From IMG/VR virus record IMGVR_UViG_3300045911_000567, positions 1 to 64,000 of that record: a stretch of 64,000 nucleotides of DNA, one strand, 5' to 3'. Source of the stretch: a virus. The stretch's first letter is position 1, and each line of letters begins with the position of its first letter. The notes below the pieces were generated by a model, which saw nothing but the letters and a program-made list of their open reading frames with translations, searched no databases and was not told the DNA's origin. The translations under genes and the position numbers were made by a program. This document shows, one piece after another, positions 23,019 to 29,950 of the stretch.

Positions 23019-23046
23019 ATTATATAGTATAGCACAACTAAATCAA
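23019..23046 (-). promoter_or_regulatory. sigma70-like promoter
   Basis: TTGATT (23041-23046), 16-bp spacer, TATAAT (23019-23024) on the minus strand, 20 bp upstream of the 22999 ATG. It likely drives 22445, FmdB, phoH and the diphosphohydrolase. Confidence 0.55.
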
Positions 23047-23054
23047 TAAGAAAA

Positions 23055-23062
23055 GCTAAATA
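23055..23062 (+). promoter_or_regulatory. candidate late promoter GCTAAATA
   Basis: Plus-strand octamer 25 bp upstream of the ATG of the basic mini-protein at 23088, back-to-back with the minus-strand sigma70-like promoter. Confidence 0.5.
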
Positions 23063-23087
23063 ATTTGGTATTTCTATCAGGAATTTT

Positions 23088-23222
23088 ATGAAAAAATTAG
23101 TATCCAAAGTAAAATGTTTGCTGGCAAGAGTAATGGTCGCCCTGAAACTCAAGAAAGTTGAAGAATGTAAGGCTCCTGCTCTAAAGAAGACACCTAAGAA
23201 GGTAGTCAAGAAAAAGAAGTAA
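23088..23222 (+). CDS. lysine-rich basic mini-protein, histone-tail-like
   Basis: 44 aa, about 40% Lys, with no acidic residues except two Glu. An amphipathic helix (KKLVSKVKCLLARVMVALKLKK) precedes a tail of type APALKKTPKKVVKKKK, which resembles histone H1 tails. AGGA lies 5 bp before the ATG and a late-promoter-like octamer 25 bp upstream, on the strand opposite to its neighbours. Probably a DNA- or scaffold-binding protein made late, perhaps packaged with the genome. The longer antisense frame (23015-23251) is a shadow. Confidence 0.6.
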   Translation: MKKLVSKVKCLLARVMVALKLKKVEECKAPALKKTPKKVVKKKK

Positions 23223-23225
23223 ACT

Positions 23226-23858
23226 TCATTTGTCTGACAATACTGCACCAAGTATTTTTGTTTTCAGCGACGGTTTGTAGTATGGTCCCTCGCATTTTTG
23301 CCAAATATCTTGGTGGTGTCCGCTACCGGCTGTTGATGGATCATGTAGATGCAAAAACCAATGCTGCAATTCGTGCCTATATGTTTCATCCGCATCAATG
23401 TTTTCGACAATATAAACTGTCTGAGTCTCTGGATGATAAAAACCAACAACTGCGCCGATGCCGGTAAATGTTACAACTGGAACAAAATTATAAGCACTTT
23501 CCGTTGAAGCAACATCAAGAGATTCCGTGGATATCACGAAACATCTGGGCGGAACCAATTCTTCAGATAATGGATTATCAGCCCAGACTTTCGTATTGAC
23601 ACAACTCAACGCTTGTTTAAAATTTTCCTTTTCGTCGAAATAAACGCCACACGGCTTCAGATGTGCCCATTTGGTATTTGGTATTATTGGATGAATATCA
23701 GAATTCTTGGAAATCGTGGTTAGTTTGACAGGCGGATCTAAATTTATAGTGGGAGTAGTGAGTATTATTAGAACTAAAATTGATGGTAAAAAGGCAAAAA
23801 ATAGGTAACTAAACGATTTAACAGAAAATTTTATCGCTTCGATTATGATCTTTCTCAT
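23226..23858 (-). CDS. membrane-anchored HExxH metalloprotease
   Basis: 210 aa. One N-terminal transmembrane helix (residues about 14-35) then an exported domain. TYRHELQHWFLHLHDP holds the HExxH zinc site (H162, E163, H166), and GHHQDIWQKC supplies further His. It has a strong GGGAGG ribosome site and a late-promoter-like octamer 22 bp upstream. A periplasmic or virion protease acting on the host envelope is a reasonable inference; the substrate is unknown. Confidence 0.65.
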   Translation of the reverse strand: MRKIIIEAIKFSVKSFSYLFFAFLPSILVLIILTTPTINLDPPVKLTTISKNSDIHPIIPNTKWAHLKPCGVYFDEKENFKQALSCVNTKVWADNPLSEELVPPRCFVISTESLDVASTESAYNFVPVVTFTGIGAVVGFYHPETQTVYIVENIDADETYRHELQHWFLHLHDPSTAGSGHHQDIWQKCEGPYYKPSLKTKILGAVLSDK

Positions 23859-23880
23859 ATTTGCCTCCCGTGGATATTTT

Positions 23881-23888
23881 TATTTAGA
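23881..23888 (-). promoter_or_regulatory. candidate late promoter TCTAAATA
   Basis: Minus-strand octamer 22 bp upstream of the metalloprotease ATG at 23858; a GGGAGG ribosome site lies between. Confidence 0.55.
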
Positions 23889-23912
23889 AAAATCCACAAC
23901 GGAAGGCTGCCA

Positions 23913-24155
23913 TCACTCTAAGTCGTCAGCATTGTATAGTTTTACTCCTAGTTTAATAGATCGGTTTTCATCTAGGGAGATTTGCGGAAGGGTATCTTTT
24001 ATGTTTTTTAATAACAGTTCATTTATCTGATTCAAGATTCGACGAAATTCTGCCATTAAATTTTCGTCGGCTTCGGTCGTATCAAAAGACAAAATAAGAT
24101 TATACGCCCTGACTGTCGCTCTCGGTAGAATCTTTTTCTTCCTCGTCTTTTTCAT
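23913..24155 (-). CDS. hypothetical protein overlapping the DUF6433-like gene
   Basis: 80 aa from ATG 24155; the frame runs on to a GTG at 24170. A basic start (MKKTRKKKILPRATVRAYN) leads to a helix (ENLMAEFRRILNQINELLLKN) and strand-like end (IKLGVKLYNADD). It overlaps the C-terminal acidic tail of the upstream gene by 56 bp in another frame. The post-overlap part looks genuinely coding. Function unknown. Confidence 0.5.
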   Translation of the reverse strand: MKKTRKKKILPRATVRAYNLILSFDTTEADENLMAEFRRILNQINELLLKNIKDTLPQISLDENRSIKLGVKLYNADDLE

Positions 24156-24612
24156 CGCCTTTCTCCGCACTATTATCTATCAGTCCGGGAAAGGCTTCTT
24201 CTATCATTTTACGAGTAACTCCAATATCCAGTTTCTTGTCTTTAGCAAGAAGAAGGACTTGCGCCTCTTCTTTGTCGAGTGATTCTAATAATGAAGCAAA
24301 GAGAACTTCTCTTTTCTTTTGTCGCAGGCCAGGAGAGAATTTTTTGAAAAACACATACATGGATTTAGCACAAGTTTTTAGTGTTGCGTTTCCAAAACCC
24401 GGAATATTATTGTTGCCTCTATAATCTTCGGGTATTCCCTCGGCGAGATCAAAATTGCAATTTGGATCGAAATTCAGCTTCAAGATTTGTCGAAGTGACT
24501 GGGAATCATTTTCTTTGAGCAATTTTATTCTTGCTGATTTAGTTTTTGCCAGAGAAACCTGATGAAGAAGCTCGGCAATGGTTGGTGGCGGATTGTATGT
24601 TTTTGGTGTCAT
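24100..24612 (-). CDS. DUF6433-like conserved T4-type protein
   Basis: 170 aa. SLRQILKLNFDPNCNFDLAEGIP, KKREVLFASLLESLDKEEAQVLLLAKDKKL and KMIEEAFPGL fit a helical protein family widespread in marine T4-like phages (DUF6433), often near replication genes. A highly acidic tail (DEKDEEEKDSTESD) ends it. No known role. It starts one base after the RNase H stop. Confidence 0.65.
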   Translation of the reverse strand: MTPKTYNPPPTIAELLHQVSLAKTKSARIKLLKENDSQSLRQILKLNFDPNCNFDLAEGIPEDYRGNNNIPGFGNATLKTCAKSMYVFFKKFSPGLRQKKREVLFASLLESLDKEEAQVLLLAKDKKLDIGVTRKMIEEAFPGLIDNSAEKGDEKDEEEKDSTESDSQGV

Positions 24613-24613
24613 G

Positions 24614-25501
24614 TCAAAAATCTCCTATCGACTCCATTAAATATCTCAATTTATTCCTTATGAAATATGTCATCAGGTGTTTTGTGTTTCCCAGTTTAGC
24701 ATTTTCATATGTATATATAATTTTTTCTTGAATTTCGGCAGGAATCTTATCGAAATCAATCAGCGCTTCATTTCTTTTAAAATTTCTCAGCATATATTCA
24801 TCGCAAAATTCTTGTGGATTGCCACACTTAAGCCACTCTTCTAGTTTCTTGGATTGAATTGATTTCTGTTTCTTCCCTTCGACGAGGAATATATTATCTT
24901 CCGATAGAAAATTAGGAATTCCATCTCCGGAATCTCCTCTAATGATATGTTCAAGTAAAACCTTTTTTGGATTTAAAGTAACGAGAAATTTCTTCTGCAT
25001 AGGACTAAACTGCTTTACGTTTGCATATTTCTGTAGCTGTAAAAAATCCTTATCCGCAGAGAGAATCAGTACCGGCCTAGGTTCACGAACTAGCACGTTT
25101 TCTAGTAATTCATTATCCTGACTATATTTTGAAAGAACAGCTATTATGTCATCTGCTTCTGCTTTTTCGACTTGTAAAACCTTGTACGGAAAATATTCTT
25201 TCAATTCTTCTCTTATTTTATTTAATAAGGTAAAGATTACTTTCCAGTCATACTTTGAATCGTCTCTTGCTTTTTTTCTACCAGCCTTATAGTATGGAAA
25301 AATCTCCTTGCGCCAGTAGTCTTTATCGTCTACACATAACACGACATTTCCAAACTCACCTGAAAATTTTTTCTTATAGTATAGAATCGAGCTAAGAACT
25401 ATATGACGGATCAAATCTTCTGACACTTCCGTCGTTGGAGATGATCCTACATGAGACATAAAAGATGATATGAATGTTTGATGAAAATCGACTAATATCA
25501 C
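24614..25501 (-). CDS. rnh: RNase H / 5'-3' exonuclease (T4 Rnh, FEN-1 family)
   Basis: 295 aa, like T4 RNase H (305 aa). LVDFHQTFIS (metal-binding Asp), VLCVDDKDYWRKEIFPYYKAGRK (helical-arch basics), KAEADDIIAVLS and ILSADKDFLQLQKY, then IIRGDSGDGIPN (helix-hairpin-helix). Removes RNA primers and adjacent DNA from lagging strands. The start is a GTG overlapping the upstream stop as GTGA. Confidence 0.9.
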   Translation of the reverse strand: MILVDFHQTFISSFMSHVGSSPTTEVSEDLIRHIVLSSILYYKKKFSGEFGNVVLCVDDKDYWRKEIFPYYKAGRKKARDDSKYDWKVIFTLLNKIREELKEYFPYKVLQVEKAEADDIIAVLSKYSQDNELLENVLVREPRPVLILSADKDFLQLQKYANVKQFSPMQKKFLVTLNPKKVLLEHIIRGDSGDGIPNFLSEDNIFLVEGKKQKSIQSKKLEEWLKCGNPQEFCDEYMLRNFKRNEALIDFDKIPAEIQEKIIYTYENAKLGNTKHLMTYFIRNKLRYLMESIGDF

Positions 25502-25755
25502 TGTTTCATCTCCGTCTTAAAATAAAATTTCTGGAAATCTTCGAAATATTCCAATGCTCTTTTTTCGACATATGCTTCTGGATCATATTCGCCCAGAGCA
25601 TGAAAGAGAGAATCTTTCCATGCGGAAAGATATGCATGTTTTGCAATAGTGCGTTCTCGTGTTTTAATAATTTTATTGACTCGTATATGATACCAAATCA
25701 ATAATGCATATACCAGCAGTGCTCCAGTGCACAATCCCAAAAAGAACAAAATCAT
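25498..25755 (-). CDS. small membrane-anchored protein
   Basis: 85 aa. One N-terminal transmembrane helix (residues 2-24) followed by a charged, helical cytoplasmic part (IIKTRERTIAKH, YFEDFQKFYFKTE). Coupled to both neighbours by 4-bp overlaps. Function unknown. Confidence 0.55.
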   Translation of the reverse strand: MILFFLGLCTGALLVYALLIWYHIRVNKIIKTRERTIAKHAYLSAWKDSLFHALGEYDPEAYVEKRALEYFEDFQKFYFKTEMKQ

Positions 25756-25970
25756 TCGTCTCCGGTCGTCAGTCTTTTTGTCAACAGTTTTAAAAACTCT
25801 TCATCGGTTACTTTTTTTCCACTCAATTCAATTTGTTTTTGCAAACGGTCCGCTTCTTTTATGATTTTTTCGGCAAGTATAGGTCCGGTAGATATTCCTC
25901 TACTAAAGCCAAGATATTCCCCCCACAAAAAAGAAAGTAAGCACAGTATCAGTGTCAATATTGTCAACAT
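25752..25970 (-). CDS. small membrane-anchored protein
   Basis: 72 aa. Hydrophobic N-terminus (residues 1-22, LTILTLILCLLSFLW) then a helical charged part (AEKIIKEADRLQKQIE). It could be a signal anchor. It overlaps the phosphatase stop by 7 bp and the next gene by 4 bp. Possible paralogue of the following protein in layout only. Confidence 0.55.
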   Translation of the reverse strand: MLTILTLILCLLSFLWGEYLGFSRGISTGPILAEKIIKEADRLQKQIELSGKKVTDEEFLKLLTKRLTTGDE

Positions 25971-26722
25971 TTTATTCTTAAACTACTAATATCTATTTGT
26001 ATTATATCACTCTTTGCTGGCTCTGTCGAATTTAATTTGACGCACGTTAAAGCACGACCTTTTGCCGCTCCGGTATCTACATTTATTCTGACCGGCAGGT
26101 TCGATAATACTTCATTCCTTGGAATTGGTGTGTGTGCATGGACGACCAGTTTGCTCCACGGTTTAGTTTTAATGCGAGCGAAAAATGCGTTTCGATTGTC
26201 ATCCGCCCAAATAAGTGTAAATTTTGTCTGTTCTTCTAGGGCTAGGTGAGAATTAACAGCAGCATGAACAAATAATGCTTCTGGTGTATCGTGGTATAAC
26301 TTCAGAGAATTAAGAAAATCATAATGTTCCGGAAAATCTTCTCTAAATCGACTCGCAAAATTTTCTGCATAGTCTTTAAATTCTTTAGTAGAGTTCCAGT
26401 ATCTAAGGATTTCATTCGGATAAAAACTCTGTATAGTGGCATCGCCGCCATTTTGTATGAAGGCACTTCCAAACATGGCACCTTCTATGTTCATATACGA
26501 CATGAACATATCTTCGTGATTTCCTAGAAGGCATATTGTGGTATATGATTTCTTAAAATTTATTAGATGACTAATAACTTCCTTGGAATTTGGTCCTCTA
26601 TCAATGTAGTCTCCTAGAAAAATTACCACATCATCTCTACTTAATTGTTTGCTCAAATGTGCAGTTAATACGTCAAGAGGACGAATCAATCCATGAATAT
26701 CTCCTATAGCATAATAGTTCAT
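25964..26722 (-). CDS. serine/threonine protein phosphatase (lambda type)
   Basis: 252 aa. GDIHG (residues 8-12), GDYIDRGPNS (37-46), GNHED (about 67-71) and later VHAAVNSH and VVHAHTP give all metal-binding motifs of the lambda-type PPP family. Hydrolyses phosphoester bonds, in phages possibly on host proteins or Ap4A-like nucleotides (ApaH shares the fold). ATGA overlap with the exonuclease gene. Confidence 0.85.
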   Translation of the reverse strand: MNYYAIGDIHGLIRPLDVLTAHLSKQLSRDDVVIFLGDYIDRGPNSKEVISHLINFKKSYTTICLLGNHEDMFMSYMNIEGAMFGSAFIQNGGDATIQSFYPNEILRYWNSTKEFKDYAENFASRFREDFPEHYDFLNSLKLYHDTPEALFVHAAVNSHLALEEQTKFTLIWADDNRNAFFARIKTKPWSKLVVHAHTPIPRNEVLSNLPVRINVDTGAAKGRALTCVKLNSTEPAKSDIIQIDISSLRIKC

Positions 26723-28083
26723 TGGCGTATAATAGATTTTAAATGGGGAGCCACTTTCATGATATACGAATGATCGTAAAATTGTTTCAGTTTATTCAAC
26801 AATTCTCGATCATCTTTGTCTGTTGTTTTGTCTGCCAGTAGATTATCTATATCTCGATATAATTCTCCTAGTGTCGGATGAAAAGCTGGATTAAAAACGC
26901 CGTCAATTGGTTCTGTGATTGTGTCGGTTTTGTCTATTTTTAATTTGCCACCATACCTATATTCTGCATATTCTTTCAACTGCTCAAGATATTTGTCAGG
27001 CTGTTCGTTTATTTTGTGTCTAATATAGAGTTCTATTTCGTGCTTGTCTGCCCTCGACTCCATAGCTTGTCGAGAACGATTCCATATACTATTATTCAGC
27101 GATGTAATTCCATCAAAATCTAATAGATAAATGAATTGTTCAATATCACAATTTTTAGGAGGAAAGAAATTATCTAGGTTTATATCTGATAGATCTTTCA
27201 GTGCGTTTTTTGCAATATCTTTCCACTCATCCAATTGATTGGCGACATTATTGTCTACAAAGAATGGACTAGTTCTTGTATTATACCAAAAGACGCATCT
27301 TTTATCCGGTATCTCGCCTGCATCAATTAATTTTTGATACTCTAATAAATCTATCCATAGAGCTTGGGTCGATTTTTCAACCAATAACACCATAGGCGAC
27401 GTATCGTTATGGCTCTCCTCTTCTCTTTCATAGACACGAAGGAACTTAGGGCGAGTCCTTAAGACCAAAGATTTTCTAGGTTCATAACAATCAAAATCGG
27501 ACCAATTCATATTATAGCGTTTCTTAAATTCTTGCGCCACTTTGATTGTTAGTCGAACATCAAAAGAAGACTCGTGTAATTGTTTTCCTTCTAGTAGACC
27601 CAAACTTTTAGCGACTGATTCGAGTGTCATATTATCATGTTGATGCAATGAATCATAGAAATTGCGATCAATCAATGAGACTTTCTGTGCCATATAAAAG
27701 ACATCACAATAATTTAGGTTTTTATTGAAATAGGGGTTGAGTCCATTCCTAATCATGCTTGTTCTGAGAAAAGGAACATCGAATCTATTTGAATTATACC
27801 CAACCAACACAGTCGGGTGTTTTTCAACTATAGACCAAATATAACTATGAATTCTTTGCAACGAAGATCTTTCATCTTCTGAGGTATTCTGATGTGCGAG
27901 TACATCCACTTTATTTGCTAGAATCGCACGTGGAGTTGGTAGTTGAGTTGGATTTATTTTGATCTTGCCTGATAATTCAGACAAAGCCTTTCCTTCTTCG
28001 TTTGTTTCAATGAAACAATAATTGAGAATTTGTCCTACATATAATAGGTCTGTTGTTTCCAGATCGAAAAAAATGCTTCTCAT
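26719..28083 (-). CDS. DEDDh 3'-5' exonuclease, ExoI (SbcB)-like
   Basis: 454 aa, close to E. coli exonuclease I (475 aa). FFDLETTD (Exo I motif, D and E), GYNSNRFDVPFLRT (Exo II), and LHESSFDVRLTIKVAQ (Exo III, H and D) in the first 190 residues, followed by SH3-like and helical C-terminal parts. T4 DexA is a shorter relative. Probably degrades single-stranded DNA in repair or host DNA breakdown. Confidence 0.85.
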   Translation of the reverse strand: MRSIFFDLETTDLLYVGQILNYCFIETNEEGKALSELSGKIKINPTQLPTPRAILANKVDVLAHQNTSEDERSSLQRIHSYIWSIVEKHPTVLVGYNSNRFDVPFLRTSMIRNGLNPYFNKNLNYCDVFYMAQKVSLIDRNFYDSLHQHDNMTLESVAKSLGLLEGKQLHESSFDVRLTIKVAQEFKKRYNMNWSDFDCYEPRKSLVLRTRPKFLRVYEREEESHNDTSPMVLLVEKSTQALWIDLLEYQKLIDAGEIPDKRCVFWYNTRTSPFFVDNNVANQLDEWKDIAKNALKDLSDINLDNFFPPKNCDIEQFIYLLDFDGITSLNNSIWNRSRQAMESRADKHEIELYIRHKINEQPDKYLEQLKEYAEYRYGGKLKIDKTDTITEPIDGVFNPAFHPTLGELYRDIDNLLADKTTDKDDRELLNKLKQFYDHSYIMKVAPHLKSIIRQ

Positions 28084-29150
28084 ATGACACGAAGTAGTAT
28101 CGTATCTTTATTGATTCTTCCTGTCAACTTTTTCTCTTTAGTTTTCAGTGCGGGAAGTATTTTCTTGAGTGCCACTTTCCCGGCTTCTAGCACTTGAGGA
28201 AGCACCTCTTCTGGTTTTCGTAATACTTTAACGATGCTTTCTTTTACATCAAAATTTTGAATAGTGGAACCCTTCACGGTAAAGCCGTGATTGTTTGAAC
28301 ATATATAAACTCCTAATGTTTTATATCTCACATTATAAACCCATAACTGTGTCGCTCCAACTATCTTAGATGGCAGCACACTTTTCAGATTCTCGTATTC
28401 CTTGAGATAATAAAGTTTCGCGACTTGAACGCCGGCGGGTTTTTGCTTTCTTGTCTGTGTGCGTTTGGATGCTAATGCTATGGTCTTAGCATCATATAAC
28501 CAAGACTCAGCACTTTTAATTAATTGCTGTAGCGTAGATATGGTGTGTTTAACTCTCTGGCGGGATAAATGTTTGTATGCTTCTGTGAGCTGTTCATCTT
28601 TTTCATTCAGAAGATCGACAAATTCATTTAATTGTTTTTTGTATGTTTTGATGATTGGTGGAATATACTGATGCTTGATATTGTTTTTTCTGAAGAATAA
28701 ATCGAAATCATGCGATTTTCCTGAATCTATAGATTCATCTAATTTTTCGTCGATCTGCGAACAAATTCTATACAATTCATTTTTTATATTTTCTTGAACA
28801 TTCTGCTTCGGAAGCACTTTTGATGTTATAACATTCTCTTTATTTTTCTTCTGGAGTTTTTGTTTTTTAATACGAAGAACCTCTTGTTCGATGCGAGGCA
28901 AAAACCTGTCTCTTAGATCTTCATTTAAGGTTATAATTCTCGATAAAAATCCTATAGTTAATGGAGTCGATCTTAATTCAGCTGCGGTTAAATCTAGTTT
29001 AAATTCTCGCTTGATTAATTCTGCAAGATATTTGTATGCATCTGAGTTTTCTTTATTAGCGTGGTACCACGACAACAGATATATCAGGTCGGAATCTTTT
29101 TTTATTGATGTTGCAGATGGTTCGGAGGGTAGTTTTGCAGTTTTTCTCAT
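28080..29150 (-). CDS. conserved T4-type phage protein of unknown function
   Basis: 356 aa. Charged, helical N-terminal two-thirds with coiled-coil potential (FVDLLNEKDEQLTEAYKHL) and a C-terminal domain with VAKLYYLKEYENLKSVLPSKIVGATQLWVYN, VKGSTIQNFD, VLRKPEEVLP and LTGRINKDTILLRVI. I recognise this C-terminal pattern from marine T4-like genomes, function unknown. A near-consensus promoter (29156-29185) ends only 5 bp before the ATG, so the mRNA may be leaderless. Confidence 0.65.
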   Translation of the reverse strand: MRKTAKLPSEPSATSIKKDSDLIYLLSWYHANKENSDAYKYLAELIKREFKLDLTAAELRSTPLTIGFLSRIITLNEDLRDRFLPRIEQEVLRIKKQKLQKKNKENVITSKVLPKQNVQENIKNELYRICSQIDEKLDESIDSGKSHDFDLFFRKNNIKHQYIPPIIKTYKKQLNEFVDLLNEKDEQLTEAYKHLSRQRVKHTISTLQQLIKSAESWLYDAKTIALASKRTQTRKQKPAGVQVAKLYYLKEYENLKSVLPSKIVGATQLWVYNVRYKTLGVYICSNNHGFTVKGSTIQNFDVKESIVKVLRKPEEVLPQVLEAGKVALKKILPALKTKEKKLTGRINKDTILLRVI

Positions 29151-29155
29151 GACTC

Positions 29156-29185
29156 ATTATATCACATCAATCAATGACTTGTCAA
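29156..29185 (-). promoter_or_regulatory. near-consensus sigma70-like promoter
   Basis: TTGACA (29180-29185), 18-bp spacer, TATAAT (29156-29161) on the minus strand. The -10 box ends 5 bp before ATG 29150. It probably drives the block from 29150 down to 23913. Confidence 0.7.
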
Positions 29186-29236
29186 TTCCCTATTTTGCGC
29201 CCAATAATATCAGCTAGTTATATGACGAAAAAAATC

Positions 29237-29821
29237 CTATTGAACGAAGTGATGTTCGTGTATATATTTCGCTATAAAGTATGAATCCACTATATCTGCG
29301 AGAGGACTGGCACCCGCCTTAATGTCGAATATCGCCAATGGATCGAATCCAGTCTGAGAAACAAAAGATTCGAGCATTTTTATCTTATCTGCGCTTCCTT
29401 TTCCACAGGCATATTTTTTTATTACTGTTGGCGGTATTGTGTGAAACGCGCGCCCTGATTTCCATAAATTATACTTTAAAATGCCAGCACATTCGGCTAT
29501 ATGAAAAACTCTGCCTTTCGATCCCATAGAATAATCTTCTATGGCTATCAGTGCATTTTTGTTTATTATTGATTCTGCCCAACAGGATAATTTATCGAAT
29601 CTTTCCATACTAGTTTCGTGAACATCAAATGGTTGTTTATCATATCCAATGAATTGATTGCTGGGGAAAAGACATTTTTTCTTGTCTGTGATATAATAAA
29701 ACTTACAGTTGGAAAAGTGCCAAACTTTTCCTTTATGTATTGTTATTGCCGGAGACGACATAGACCAGTCTATTCCGACCGTTACACTATTCTTCGTCTT
29801 CATCTTGTTCTGAGTCATCAT
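29237..29821 (-). CDS. RuvC-like Holliday junction resolvase
   Basis: 194 aa. VGIDWSMSSPAI (first catalytic Asp), ALIAIEDYSMGSKG (Glu) and SPLADIVDSYFIAKY (DxxD-type end) trace the RuvC/RNase H fold. T4 uses gp49 (endonuclease VII) instead; a RuvC-type enzyme is usual in marine T4-like phages. It resolves branched DNA before packaging. A second Met (29803) is an alternative start. Overlaps the zinc-ribbon mini-gene by 35 bp. Confidence 0.8.
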   Translation of the reverse strand: MMTQNKMKTKNSVTVGIDWSMSSPAITIHKGKVWHFSNCKFYYITDKKKCLFPSNQFIGYDKQPFDVHETSMERFDKLSCWAESIINKNALIAIEDYSMGSKGRVFHIAECAGILKYNLWKSGRAFHTIPPTVIKKYACGKGSADKIKMLESFVSQTGFDPLAIFDIKAGASPLADIVDSYFIAKYIHEHHFVQ

Positions 29822-29945
29822 GCTCTAAAATATCGGATTCGCCGCAAAATGGACAAACCTCAACATAAAAAGCCGCTGGGTGAGTGATTGTAAAAACAAC
29901 ATCACAATCCACACATTTCAATTTATGTTTTTTTGCTCTCGCCAT
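29787..29945 (-). CDS. zinc-ribbon mini-protein, 52 aa
   Basis: CVDC and CPFC pairs (residues 11-14 and 31-34) in a basic-then-acidic protein: MARAKKHKLK at the start and a DDSEQDEDEE tail. The frame starts at ATG 29945, five bases after the RNR stop, and runs into the RuvC-like gene in another frame. Probably a nucleic-acid or transcription accessory factor; no function known. Confidence 0.6.
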   Translation of the reverse strand: MARAKKHKLKCVDCDVVFTITHPAAFYVEVCPFCGESDILEHDDSEQDEDEE

Positions 29946-29950
29946 GCTTA

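Noticed and set aside
23015-23251. 78-aa hydrophobic minus-strand frame
   Set aside because: It is the reverse of the Lys-rich plus-strand gene (Lys AAA/AAG codons read back as Phe/Leu), which has a proper ribosome site.
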